Shown here: positions 10,831 to 22,928 of the stretch, one piece after another
How positions within the stretch are numbered: the stretch's first letter is position 1
Layout: each line of letters starts with the position of its first letter
NCBI GenBank assembly: GCA_032164295.1
Contig: JAJHTX010000006.1
Span: 1 to 64,000, forward strand
DNA from: Inonotus obliquus
Lineage: Eukaryota; Basidiomycota; Agaricomycetes; Hymenochaetales; Hymenochaetaceae
Direction of reading: 5' to 3'
DNA length: 64,000 bases
Position numbers and translations under genes: made by a program
Notes under the pieces: model-generated
The model's database searches: none
Seen by the model: only the letters and a program-made list of their open reading frames with translations
Told to the model about the DNA's origin: nothing

Positions 10831-13463
10831 ATGGGAATCCAAGGACTACTTCCACTACTCAAACCGATCCAACGTCGCAGGCATCTGTCTGAATTTGCCG
10901 GACAAACGCTCGCTGTGGACGCGTACGTATGGCTCCATCGCGGCGCCTATGCATGCGCTACAGAGCTTGCACAAGGGCGTCCGACCCGTCGCTATGTTGA
11001 CTTCTGCATGGCACGCGTACGCCTTTTGCGACACCATCACATTGAGCCTTACCTTGTTTTTGATGGTGGACCACTTCCCGCGAAGCTCGGCACAGAGAAG
11101 GAGCGCGAAAAAAGGAGGGAGAAAAACATGGGCCTCGCGAAGGAACTCTTGTCACAAGGAAAGACGGGTCAGGCTGCCGAATATTATGCAAAATGTGTGG
11201 ATGTTACACCGCAGATGGCCTATCAAGTCATTAAGGTACGGGGACACTGTTCTTTGACTTTGTATTATGCTTATACATGGATCAGGCGCTCAAATCGGAA
11301 AACGTCAAATATATCGTTGCGCCATACGAAGCGGACGCTCAGCTTGCGTACCTGGAACATATTAGACTCGTCGATGGTATCATCACAGAAGATTCCGACC
11401 TCCTCGTTTTCGGATGTAAAAATGTGCACGTAAAGCTTGATACTGTCTCCGCTTCCGTTGTCAGCATATGTCGCGCTGATTTTGGATCTCCGGCGCTTGC
11501 TGCAGGCTCATTTTCTCTTATTGGTTGGTCCGAAGCACAATTCCGTTGGATGGCAATGCTTAGTGGCTGTGACTACCTTCCAAGTATTGCGGGTATAGGG
11601 CTCAAGACGGCATATCAATTACTGAGAAAATACAAGGCAGTAGACAAGGCGGTCAAGATGATTCGTTTGGAAGGCAAGAAGTCCGTGCCGAAGGATTATA
11701 TTAACTCTTTTTATCTGGCGGAGAAGGTTTTCCTACATCAACGTGTTTATGACCCTCTGCTTAAGAAGCTTGTGTATCTCACGGATCCCCACAATAGCTC
11801 GTGTCTGAGCGAAGCAGATGAGATGTATATCGGTCGGTACGTGATTAGGTTCAGTTCCCTGACCAGTTCTTTGACGTTTCCTAGGGATATTGAGCCACCT
11901 CTAGCGATGCGAATTGCTTGTGGGGACGTATGTCCCATCTCTCTTGCCGACATGGAAGATATCAATCCCTCGTTTATCCCTAAGCAAACGAAGGCGCGTC
12001 TACTGCGAGATCATGATGCGAATAGACTAGGAACGCCGAAGGGGACGGATCGTGAAAAGAAGGGTAACATCTTGAACTTCTTCGGTAAGTAACTTCTGTA
12101 TTTGAAGAGTTTCGAGTCTTGATGCATCCATTAGCGCCCATTTCCAAGCCGCCTTCTGTAAAGGCACCACAACCCTCTCAGCTAAGGGAAGCCAGGCGGC
12201 ATATGATAGCTGGAAATGCATCTGGAAAACGCACACTAACGGATGTGATGGAGCATGACATCTCAACGAAACGAAAAAAGATTACTTCAGAGAACGAGGC
12301 TGTACGACACAGGAAACACTCTACCAGTCACTTCTTTGATAGGTCTAAATATGATGGCGATGACGGCAATACGAGTGCATCCGAGAAAGAGAACGTTCAA
12401 CCAAGTCCGACGCAGGAAGCCCCAGAGTTCGATGATCCAGTTAGCCAGGAGGAAGGTTATCTTTCGCCCTCTCCGTCACTGACACGAGCCGACACGCCGG
12501 ATGTTTCATCCCCGAGTACCCCACGTTCGAGGCTCTCAGCGTGCGCTAGCGAAGCTCAGTCAATTTCTTCACGGATATCGCGAGGTATGCTATCTCGGAA
12601 GAGTGTTGAACGAATCTTCGTAAGAGGATCTTCCGAACCGGTTCCAGACGGTGACGATAACGTTGTTCCTGGGCCTGATTTGGCGGAAACACTGGAGGAA
12701 GACGAAGAAGCAGATAGGCGCTCGGAGGCGACAAGTGAAATTGTTTGCTGGGAAGATGGGGACACAGATGATCTGCAGAAGGGAGTTCTCGTTGCTTCAC
12801 AAAGCCGCTCCGAGATGCCGTTTCCGCCAGGGAAACTCGGAAAGAAAGAAATGACGAGACGGTCGGGTATCATTCGCGTGGCATCTTTTGATGATCCGAC
12901 AGAGGAATTGGAGTTACTTGAAATTGATGAAGTGGATACTCTGGAGAAAGAGCGGAATGCGATTCACACAAGGCTTGCGACGAAGTGGCGCTTGTCATAT
13001 GCTCACGGGAATTGTCGTCTTAGTCCGGGTCTTGGAGACTCCAAAATAAACAGTGGTGATTCCCAGAAGGCGAGTTCTCTGGCTATGTCCAGCTCGCAGT
13101 GTTTGTATTGACTATTGGTCGGTCAGTCAAAAGCTCCACGGGCTGACTATAAGGAAACGACTCCAAGTCGATCAAGTGCAGATCCAGCTATCAGCTGCAA
13201 AGGAAGGGGCTTGAGCCGAACAACTGACCCTTTGCAAGATTTGCGGCTGCATTGTACCCGACAGAACCTACAGACATTCAAGGGCGACTCGAAGAGAGGG
13301 TCGCGCGGTAAACCTATAGTGATCGATGTTAACGATTCCTCTGTTCAGGTCGAGAGCAGGTCAAAAGGAAAATTGCACGCATTCAGGTACGCGTATCGTT
13401 GTATAATTTTTCGAGTTCGGCTCCAAGAGCTGACCGCAAACTTTCTACAGATTCTGCGTGTGA
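10831..13463 (+). CDS. EXO1: Exonuclease 1 (Rad2/XPG family), with a possible leaky stop
   Basis: Exons 10831-11235, 11286-11836, 11885-12084, then 12135 onward. The protein begins MGIQGLLPLLKP, the XPG N-terminal block. Catalytic acidic residues sit in YLVFDGGPLP, YEADAQLAYL and TEDSDLLVFGC; GCDYLPSIAGIG is the helix-two-turn-helix DNA clamp. These mark a 5'-3' double-strand exonuclease used in mismatch repair and end resection. After residue about 370 it is a disordered, charged tail, as usual for EXO1. In this frame a TGA occurs at 13109-13111 (710 aa), but the same frame stays open for 91 more codons to a good donor at 13387. An acceptor at 13450 then adds RFCV and a stop at 13463. Either the stop is read through, a 96-bp intron (13099-13194) removes it, or the gene ends at 13111. 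The 3' end is therefore uncertain. Confidence 0.88.
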
Positions 13464-14239
13464 CGAAGCGTATTGAAGATAGGCGCCATTCTTTCGCCGC
13501 TTCGAGGACCGGTGCACGCGCGAAGCAGGTCAGTAGTGGTGACACCAGCAATTGTACTGACGTCATTGAAGGAGAAATCTGCTTTCTCAGCTCGGCGCGG
13601 CACGTCGGTTCTTCGTCTGCCTTTTTCATCATCCTTATCTCACGGATATTGCTTGGTCTATCTGGATGGATGGATTGTAGATATTTTATCACGTTTTTAT
13701 TTGCGAATGGATCACAATTCAGTTTCAGCCCCATCCCACGCCACGGATTGATGGGCAAGCGATTTATTAAGTCGTTGAATAGTTAGTCCTCCCGCCCTAT
13801 CTCAATTACCAGCCGCCGTCTCCATCATTCATTCCGCACGCATTTAAGATCATCAGACGAGTCTCATCTAAAGGGTGATTGTATGTCCGATCGAAACTCG
13901 GTTTTTTTCTCAATATGTCAGAACACAATCCACAGTGGCTCAGGAGATCTACCACCGGAACTTTTTTACCGGCCGATCATGTCCTGGACGAGTATCTACT
14001 AATGTCTGCAGTTCCCCGTTGATCTTGTGGTCATCCAATTCCCTATTCTGATGTACATTTCATCTATAGTCTCGATTCGATCTGCTTCCAAGAGCAGGGC
14101 TGCACTCAACTCCGTTGCACGTAACAGCCCGCATGGTCAGATTGTATATAAGTAGAGGTCCGGGCTAGTGACTATAACCTCCACCCCGCTCAGTCCATAG
14201 TCTTCTTCCGCTTCTCTTCCTCCCTCGAAGCTTTCGATA
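13464..14239. other. Gap between EXO1 and the alpha/beta hydrolase
   Basis: 776 bp. No supported gene; the right-hand end carries the hydrolase promoter. Confidence 0.4.
14145..14152 (+). promoter_or_regulatory. TATA box of the alpha/beta hydrolase
   Basis: TATATAAG lies 87 bp before the hydrolase ATG at 14240, with a C/T-rich leader between them. Confidence 0.5.
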
Positions 14240-15471
14240 ATGCCCCCCTCGGTTGATTCTCGCATGTTATCATCTTCGGATGGCTGCCGTGTATATGCAG
14301 ACGCTGTTGGAGATCCGTCAAAACCGTGTCTTATCTTCATCCACGGATTCACCCTCAGTGCTGCAGTCTTCGACAACATTTTCTTCGACGAGCACTATTC
14401 ATCGCAATTTTATTTGGTAGGCAGATCATAATCATCCTCCACGTCTGACAGCTGATCGCAAGAATTTGATGCTGATAACGTTAGGTGCGGTATGATGTAC
14501 GAGGGTAAGTCGCTGATGGGCCACACCGTTGCCTAGCCTCTCGTGCCTCTCGGCTTATTATACTCTTCTCTCAGGCACGGGCGCAGCGACAAGCCTGATA
14601 CAATTGATGGATATTCGTCAAAGCTTTACGCTGACGACTTTGTTTCTGTCCTTCGCGCGTTCAAGTTGCACAAGCCCATCGTCGTTGCTTGGTATTTATT
14701 GTTCAAAATATCTGGGAGAAAACACCTCTTAACAACCGTGTTTCAACGTTTTCAGGAGTCTAGGTGGTAAGAAATGAAATGCTGCTACTAGTGCCGCGAC
14801 GTCGTTCTCGCTCGCTAACCCAGCCCCTTGCCTTGTAGCAACCGTAGGAGCCGATGTAGCAACATACCTTCCTGCGGATACACTAGCCGGGATTGTTTAC
14901 CTTGCACCATGCCCCTATATCGGTCAAATAATGCAACTCATCGGAACTCCGTTTATTCTCAATCTCCTCACTGCTATAACTACCACGGATGATGCAACAA
15001 CCGAGGACGACAACTTGCAAATATTCTTCAATTCCTGTTTTACATATCCGGAAGAGATTCCTTGGGAGCTGCGTGCGCTCTGGCAGGGTGGGTCTCCATT
15101 TTGCTGTAATGTTAACACCGAATGTATTTTTGACAATCTCAATTCTGTCAGGTATGGCAACGTTTCAGCGACCTCGTCACCGACGCTTCGCCATTTCGCG
15201 ACCCCAGGATCCCTCGGGTCTGCTGCGACTTGGATCGAAAGGCCTTCCGGTTCTTGCACTAATTGGAACAAATGATCCCCAAATATCCGCGCCAGCGTTG
15301 CAGACCCAGATAAAGAAAATGTTTTCCGTCGTGGAGTTCCACGCTCTAGAAGGTGCAGGCCATTCTCTTCATTATGAGAACAAAGAAGAAGTGATGAAGC
15401 GAATCATCACGTTCGCGCGTAGAGTTTTCGCAAAGGTCAGATTCCATCAATCTCAGCCGGGAATGGCATAG
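14240..15471 (+). CDS. Alpha/beta-hydrolase fold protein
   Basis: Six exons, two of them tiny: 14240-14416, 14485-14504 (20 nt), 14575-14691, 14756-14766 (11 nt), 14839-15087, 15152-15471; 297 aa. Splicing yields the standard landmarks: FIHGF (oxyanion loop HG), RGHGRSDKP, the nucleophile elbow with Ser in AWSLG, LALIGTNDPQI (acid Asp) and GAGHSLHYE (catalytic His). The catalytic triad thus looks complete. The fold covers esterases, lactonases, epoxide hydrolases and haloperoxidase-like enzymes, and the substrate cannot be told from sequence. No signal peptide, so probably cytosolic. Its 3' end faces a P450 on the other strand with only 236 bp between. The 11-nt exon encodes part of the nucleophile elbow itself, so mis-splicing would destroy activity. 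Confidence 0.85.
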
Positions 15472-15707
15472 CATTTATGTTGGGTATTTTCAGCAGAGAA
15501 ATTACTCCGACAGTATCTCCAGACCAGAGAAGGAACATGGCTCCTTCCGTGCGTCTCATGTGGTAATCCACGATCTTGTATATTAACCTTCTCTTCTTCA
15601 TATCATATCTATCTACCTCGAATCTTCGCCACCTAGATAAACTGCTCGGGTTCGCCACGTATCTACGCGTGTTCCTTAATAGATACTGGTTGTAGTGACG
15701 CTTTAAC

Positions 15708-17971
15708 CTATCTTGCCTTACGTCTGAGCTTTACCATCTTGGTAGTTGGGGCAATAGTATGCCCGACTGAGTAGCCCATCATCGCGCGTTTGAATTCTTC
15801 GTGTGATGCGAATCGGCGGGAGTCGATTGCCGGAAGGATTTCGTAACGGCGAATAAGATTCGCAAGTGCACAAACTGCTTCCGCAAGGGCGAAACGTTGC
15901 CCAATGCAACCACGTAAGCCGCTGGAGAATGCGAGAACTAAATGAAGGGCCAAATGAGGTTTAGACGATATATCAATCACCCGGGTTTGCGGGAAGTAGT
16001 TCACTCACAACCTTCACGTGGCCACTTGCAATCCTCTGTATCAACGAAACGTTCAGGGCGGAATTCATGCGCGTCCGATCCCCAGACCAATGCTGACATT
16101 CCCAAGAAGCTCAGAAATAGTTATCCAGGTCTCAGATTCATAGTACTCACGATTCATATGCAGACCCCAGATGTCCAATACTACTAAGCTTCCCTGGGGA
16201 ATGGAAACCGTCAATTTCTCCTCTTTGGATTCGTCCCGCGTAATCTGCACATTCGTGCCCGCGCCATCGTAAGAAATCTTAGGTTTCCGAACCGATTCTT
16301 GATGGAAACGTTTTCCCGTCAGGACGGTGTCTTTCGTCGGTATCTTTTCAAGCCGTGGTGCAGTGGGGAAGCAACGCAAAGTCTCGCGGAAAACTGCAAG
16401 AGTGTATTCCTGACGCAGACAACTCAAGATCAACTTCGACGAAACTTTCGGAGCGGGCTCACAAATTTATCAAAGTCCTCCTTATAGGTTGAATGCTTCG
16501 CATCATCATCTGATGGCCAAACCCGATATGACTCTTCGCGAAGCTTTGTTTGGATGTCCGGATATAGCGACAAGAGAAGAACGGTAAAGGCGAGCGTATG
16601 GGCAGTCGTTTCTAAGCGGTATGATAAGTGCCCCGCAACGGAAACAGTGATTAGGCAGCGAACCGTGTCCCGCAACCAGGAAAGTCTATAATATTGTTCA
16701 GCAAGGAACAGAGAAGTGGACTCACATCACTCACAAATATATTGCTGAACAGCTCATCATCTGTGAGTGCGTCTTTCTTCCGTCCTGCTGATTCGTCTTC
16801 CGCCTCGTTGGCCTGTACCAATCTTCGCAGTAGACTGGCACGCTTTTGTGCGAATTCGTGATCTTCCATGGGATAATTATCGACCGTCCTGGTATTGGCA
16901 TTTACCTCGACCCTAGCAGAATTAACAAGGTCTGCCATGTGTTTCTTCATGCTTCCAAAAGCCTGCTGGGCGACAGAGAGACTATCGGAGAGCCACGGAA
17001 TGCGAAAAGGGAGCGAATAAAGAAAACGCGGAGCGAGTACCCAGACAGGAAGATAAATCAAAGTGGACTCCAGGGCAACGTGGAAGGGGAGTGTTTCATC
17101 AGCTGAGTATGAACCAGTATGCGTATGGCTAAATGTCGTCCACGTCGCACGCATCCCAAAGCCAGCGGCAGCGATGACATGAAGGGTGAGCTGCGTCATT
17201 TTGGAGAGTATATTGACTGTTAAAGTCTGCTCTTGACCAGGATTGACGATGCAACAAAGACCTTCGTCCAACTCATCTGAGAGCCACTCATTCATCAGGC
17301 GGATGGTTTCTGCCCACGCTAAAGCACTAGTTGAGTCGCTGAAAGCTGGACCCGCAACCGCTACGTGGCGTCTCCATTCATTGCCATCGGTCGAAAGTAA
17401 ACTCTTTCCGTAGATATCAATCATTGTATACTATTCGCAGATCAAATAAGCTCATCTTTAATCAGGAACGAGAAAGGGAGAACACGGGGACTCGATTACT
17501 CACAACGTCCTCATCCTTCGGGAACGTATGCCGGTCTGATGTGATGGTCTTGAGGGCTTCTGGATCTGCCACCCAAAACATGGGCCGGGCGTACCATAAC
17601 CAAATGCCGGACAGGATCGTAGTGCCCTTCTTTGCGTATACTTGAACCATGCTTCAGTGTGGATATGCTGTATCCCACCAAAAGATCTGATGCTGATGCT
17701 TACGGAGGAACCGCCCGTTATAGTGTCCCAACCATCCTCGTGGTGGAAAAATCGGCGCGAATATGTTTGCAACAATCCGATGGGGATGAAACCAGTAGAA
17801 CCCGCCCATTGGGCATGACCTGTTAAGAGTTGTTATTTGCAGGACCTGGAGACACGGCGTCTCGATGTCAGGAACGAACCCTAGACTGGCGAAAGCTCTT
17901 TGAAGTTGGACACCGCACTTGATTAGAACTAAAATGGCTGCACTTGCGACCAGACCTCCAGCTAGGGACAT
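15708..17971 (-). CDS. Cytochrome P450 monooxygenase (first)
   Basis: Nine exons: 17971-17880, 17819-17704, 17640-17504, 17430-16735, 16685-16664 (22 nt), 16611-16463, 16409-16151, 16092-16009, 15937-15708; 594 aa in phase. The N-terminus is a membrane anchor (GGLVASAAILVLIKCGV). I-helix AGHETTAHT is joined across the 22-nt exon. K-helix FRETLR gives ExxR, and FSSGLRGCIGQRF is the heme loop with the thiolate Cys. It is therefore an ER-bound monooxygenase needing P450 reductase; substrate and CYP family are not assignable here. Two introns use GTTCGT/GTTCGC donors and one uses an AAG acceptor, so the first three exons are less certain than the rest. Neighbours are a hydrolase, a GH28 enzyme and a questin-oxidase-like enzyme. 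Confidence 0.88.
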
Positions 17972-18531
17972 GGCGGTTGGAGTTCAAGAGACGTGTAAGA
18001 GTAAGATACCCTTTCGTCTGGTGGACATCCGCTGCCTGCAGGCTGGGCTGTGCCAAGCCCCCGTGTCAAGACCGGGTCTGGCCTTCGTCCAGCAACGTTG
18101 TCCAGTCCAGGACATATGGCCTTAATGAATACAATTAGGGTCGACAGCACAGCTAAGTAAGTAATAATCTCGCAGGAGTACAAAAATAGTGGTACATACA
18201 TAACGCCCTCTTTGCTAGTTTACGATAGGGTGTTGCGAGAGGAGTCATCCGATCGAGGGCGTCCACTCGAAGATACGCGCATTTTTCGAGATTCTTCGCG
18301 CATTTTTCTACCACGCAAGCGCGAGATTATGCGATTGTGTTCCGTAACAGTGCAAATATTACTGATACCAGTCATGATATGTAAATTTGGGAGGTGTGAG
18401 GAAGAGAAGACTGAATGACAACTCCGACTCGGCATAACCCGAAAGTCCTATATAATCTTATTTCTTCCCGTACGTGTCTTATTTTTGCCTGCTACCGTTA
18501 CATACAGTACCAAAAGGGCTCTGCGAGGGAA
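17972..18531. other. Gap between P450 and GH28
   Basis: 560 bp, no gene seen; it should hold the P450 promoter and the GH28 3' UTR. Confidence 0.4.
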
Positions 18532-20050
18532 TCAATTCGGTGGTATCAACTGGCTCGTACAATTCAGACCGACAGGATTCACGATATTGTTGCATTGAAC
18601 CTCTCTCTTTGTTCCGTTCGTCTTGATCTGGTCGAATCCAAGCATTCGAACCCCAGGACATGGTGCTGCTCCGCTGCACTGAAGCGACGCAAGGACATCC
18701 GTATTCTGCATCCCACGAATGTTCCCCCAGGTCACATCTGAAATCTGGAACGTCGATGTCTCACAGCCGGCCGTAGAGCCAATGTACGATGTGCATTGAG
18801 TTATATATGCTGTTTCCATAGTCAAGTTCTGTACGACCCAGTCACGGAACGCTTATCCGTGCGTTAGAAAGAAATGGAATTCGCTAAGTCTGTTGTCAAC
18901 TCACTTATATTCTTAACGTGACCTAGTCCGCCGCCACCACCAACATATTTGGTAGTGTCAGTAAACCGGATTCAATGAGAATATGGGTGTGATTCATTTG
19001 TACCATTTGGAGGAACGCCTTGCTGAATACCCGTCCATGTCTTGACCCATCCGGTGCGCCAGAATTCTGTGCAAATGACTCGTTCTACCAGGATGTTCTC
19101 GATATACTCGTAGACGCCGGGATACTGCCCGATTGATCCGATCGCGACACCAGTTCCATGGTAGAAATGGGAATCCTGGACCAAAATATTCGAAGAGTTA
19201 GCCTTCGGAGAGATGCAGTCGTCTCCGTTATCGACTGTCCAGTTTCGAAATACTATATCAGAGGAGAAAAACGTGTCTACTCCATCCGTATTCCGCGTTG
19301 GTGCCTAGAAAGAAGATTTATCAACGATTTGCCATGCGCAAAGGTTTGAGGAGTCCGATTTACTCGAGTCGAAGAAGTGCTGTTCACGTATATATTCTGG
19401 AGCAAAAGATCCTTCGAGTGCATTATAGCCATCGTCCAGAATTGAGATTGAACGAAGCGAATACCGTCGAACACAGAGTCGGTAGTATTCGTGATGAACA
19501 AGTTGATTGGTCGTCCGGCCAAGTTAGATGCTCCATTTGCAAGATCGTACCTGGAAACAGGATGTGTCTGTGGGGCAACGGACCGAGTTTTCAATCACGC
19601 ACCATAACTGTCCATTTCCATCGAACGTGCCAGATCCGTGTCCCTCCCACAGCACGTCTTTACCGCCGAAAATCCACGCAACAGTTTGATTTTGATAGCC
19701 TAGTGGGAGGCTATTGGCCCTCCAATAGTTAAGATCTGTTCCCCACTGCGAACTTATAATTAAAGCAAGTGCGACGACCAGATAAGTCTCACCAAGAGTG
19801 TTCCTCGCTGGTCAATTTTCACGTTTCGCAGACCCGTAGTGACCATTACTCGCTCGATGTGGAACGTTCCGTCAGAGAATATGATAGTACTATCCTCGGA
19901 GCATCGATTGAAGGCTTTCACAATAGATGGAGAGTCATCCCCTCCCGACGGGTTCGGCTTGAGTACACATGTATTTCGCGCAAGCGAGGGAGAGAAAAGA
20001 GCGAGAATGCAGGGTTGCAAGGCAGCAAGTCCTAGGAGAAGATAAAGCAT
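18532..20050 (-). CDS. GH28 pectinase (exopolygalacturonase-like), secreted
   Basis: Exons 20050-19793, 19745-19603, 19550-19364, 19304-19004, 18922-18905, 18851-18532; 408 aa. A signal peptide (MLYLLLGLAALQPCILALF) supports the second Met as start. The beta-helix catalytic positions of GH28 are present: NTDG (formed across an intron), DNGDDCI, and GTGVAIGSIGQY where many members have GHG. VKTWTG is at the usual substrate-binding (RIK) position. Most related exo-acting and rhamnogalacturonan enzymes share this pattern, so it should attack the pectin backbone outside the cell. Many NxS/T sequons are present. Odd: the natural acceptor before a glycine run (GGGGLGHVKN) appears lost. The nearest in-phase AG is inside it (18923), leaving an 18-nt exon. 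The final junctions are thus less certain. Confidence 0.85.
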
Positions 20051-20370
20051 CGCCTCTATGCCTGTCCCCAACGAGACTGAACTATTGGATTTTATTCCCG
20101 AGAACCAAACGCTTCTAGCACAAGGCTCAACGAGACGGTCCGTTTGAAATCATGTGAGCCGGCAGTGAACACCATCTACTATTTGTTCTGAGAGATCATG
20201 TGTGCGATCGCTGTGGCACATTTAACGGTAATAGAAGGATAGTGGAAGAAGACGTTGCATAAATATACATCGATGGTGTTGGCTATAGGCGGAGAAATAG
20301 ACTGAGGTCGGAGTCTGAATTTGCATAGCAATCCAGCTCACGAGGTCTCTTTCAGCTTCGTCAGACCACC
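20051..20370. other. Divergent promoter of GH28 and questin-oxidase-like genes
   Basis: 320 bp between two divergent start codons; no gene. AT-rich ATAAATATACAT at 20260-20271 could serve as a core promoter for the + strand gene. Confidence 0.4.
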
Positions 20371-22092
20371 ATGTCGCTAAACTCAGAAATGACGCAGGGT
20401 TTGGTTCAGATTCCAGGTTCCAACTACCAGACGAAAGAGCTTGTAAGACACCTCCTCGAGGAAGACCTGAAAAAGCACCACTGCTTCTACGGCAAAGTTG
20501 GCTTTCATAATCACCTTCCTCATCAGTGAGTAAACGAAACATGTTCTCAAGGGGGCGAATTGCTCACGGTGTTGCAAGTCTCCTCGCCCTATATGACCTC
20601 GGAGCGCCGGCGAAAGTTGTGCAAGATATTTTCGATCGAGAAGCCAAGGTCCAGAGCCCCATCAATATTGTGGACCGACAGACCCAAGCTATCGGCAATC
20701 TGGATTTATCTATTACCAGAGAGAATTGGACAGATCACATTGGGCTGGAGGAGTACGGATAATAGCTTGTCTCCTCTACTCTTCATTAATAGAAAGAGCT
20801 ATACAGAAATTACGCCGCCTACTTGACGTTCTTCACCGCGGAGATTGTGAGTTAGTCATTCTGTGCATAGTGACTTGATATGACCGTGATTGTCACATAG
20901 GAAAGGATCGGAATCGCAGAATGCTTGGAAGAATACATCTTCTCTCCGAGGGCGCATGGAAATGAGAACAACATGCTCCTAAGAATTGTTGGTGGAGCGT
21001 CAGTTTCAAGCTCTTCCCTTTCGAATATGATCGCGCTGATAAGTCACCTAGTGTACATCCGCTCATCCAGATCGGCGTGAGTCAAGCTGCTTGTAGCGTC
21101 TCATCAAACTGACGGGAAGAAATTAGTATGGCATTGAGTTCAGTATGCCAACAATAGTTGCCTCAGGTACGTGATGATGATAAATTGCTTCGGGATAATA
21201 TTAACGGTCGATTCAAGGTTTGGCAGAAACCGCGGTGACAAGACCCATACCATCATCCTTATACGACGATACTCCGAGTTCGTTCACGAGGAACATCGAT
21301 GTGCTTTCCATCATCAAGCAAATGTACGAGTCGGAAGTACTTGTACCGGTAATGCCTTATCAGCCGGATGCGCTGCTCAGTACGCGCATGAAGGATGCGT
21401 TAGCAAACGGAAGGCCCGAAGACATCCGTCGGTTATCCGCACAGGTTCCAGTCAATGCCGATGTGAAGCAGCTGGAACTTGATGCTCGTGTTAAGGAACT
21501 TATTTGTGCCGCAACGCTCCTTACGGTCTCAACGGGAAGGCATGGTCGCAAGCCGCGTCTCGACTTTTTCCTAATGCACTTGCTAACCTCCTCACTCTTC
21601 CTTCCCACTCTCCTCCATGCGATCAAAACACCTATAAACAAAACGCGCTTGCTTCGTCTGTACGTCTCGGAAATGCTGTTCATTATGCTCCTCCGTGGGC
21701 GACCACGTATCGATCCTACTCTCATCATGTCCTATACTGACACTCCACGGCCACCTGACGCACGAGGCGACCCTGCAGGAATCAACCCATGGCCGGCCAT
21801 TATGGATGACGTGATCCATGCTACAGACTCCCATACCGTCAAAACAATTCGTGCATTGTATTATGGTGCACAGAAGTACGGAGAAACACCTCCAGGAGGA
21901 GTAAAAGGATCATTCAGCGAGGACGGAAAAGAAACACTGATCGGCACTTCCAAGCTGGACGGCACCATTTTTGTTCGCGCGGCTGGGGTCGTGATGAATA
22001 CTCTGGGATGGGTGACACATGGTCAGAAAGAGGGAAATTGGGATAGGAGTGCGCTGGGTTGGGACGAAGCATGGAATGAACCTGATAAATAA
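20371..22092 (+). CDS. Questin oxidase-like protein
   Basis: Seven exons: 20371-20525, 20579-20752, 20807-20846, 20901-20998, 21052-21076, 21127-21166, 21218-22092; 468 aa with every junction in phase. The spliced N-terminus gives FHNHLPHHLLALYDLGA, the start of the questin_oxidase family (Pfam PF14027, DUF4243). It is followed by NYAAYLTFFTAEI, SPRAHGNENNMLLRIVGGA, HPLIQIGYGIEF and, near the C-terminus, NPWPAIMDDVIHATDSHTVKTIRALYYG. Known members such as questin oxidase and AflY open anthraquinone- or xanthone-type rings in a Baeyer-Villiger-like step, but many basidiomycete homologues have no known substrate. Cytosolic, no signal peptide. It is divergent from the GH28 gene. No polyketide synthase lies in the window, so a pathway cannot be named. 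Confidence 0.85.
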
Positions 22093-22928
22093 TGCAAATA
22101 ATTGTAACTAGATCACGACAAGAGGAAAAGTCAAATGTGAGATTTATGAATCATGACTTTCTAGAAGCTACCCCGTTTGACTATCAGACGAGACACCCAC
22201 TGTGTCGGTTTCAGTATCTTCTCATGGAAAGGAGCTCTTAACAACTACCCTTAGTTGGCAAAAATCACGGGCATTGAGGTTGAATGGTGTGTTACAGGAA
22301 GTCCTCTTGATTCGGCTTGATATTTCTGCAACAAGTTTGCGGGCGGAGTGGAGATGCTCTAGGATAAAAGCAACAGTCAGAGCCATTGAGCGTAGATGAT
22401 GTTTGACTCGAAATTGCATTGCGTCAACACAGCGTAGAACGTTACTCAAAGTAGACAATGGCCGGAAAAAAGAGATGCTCACATGCACCACCAGTTAACA
22501 TCTGCACATAGTTCGCCGTTGACCAAAGGGGGGATCATAAATACGGAGACTCTGCACCGCCAGCCGCGGAGATATCGGGAGCCATCTACCCTCGCACAAG
22601 TCATCTATCAAATGAGGCTGAATTGCCGGAGATACCAGAGCCTCGGGGAGAGTTCGGTGGTAGAAACAGTCGCACTGAAAAGTGGAATATTAAACGCCAA
22701 TGGGGTTGAAGGCATCGGGAAGTCACGATGGGTCAAAGAAAACTTGATAAACGACCAGCCACTTTGGTGATAGAGCGCAGAAAATGCAATCGGAAGATAT
22801 GCAAAGAGGATGAAGGGTGAAATAGGTCATAAAGTCAATTTCCGCGTAACCTGCTATATTTACGAAGGACAAGTTGTTCGACAGTAAATCCAAGAACCTT
22901 CATCCTAGACAGTCTTTCTCAAGTCTCG
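22093..22928. other. Gap after the questin-oxidase-like gene
   Basis: 836 bp, convergent region between two genes. No recognisable gene; only short frames without splice support. Confidence 0.4.
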
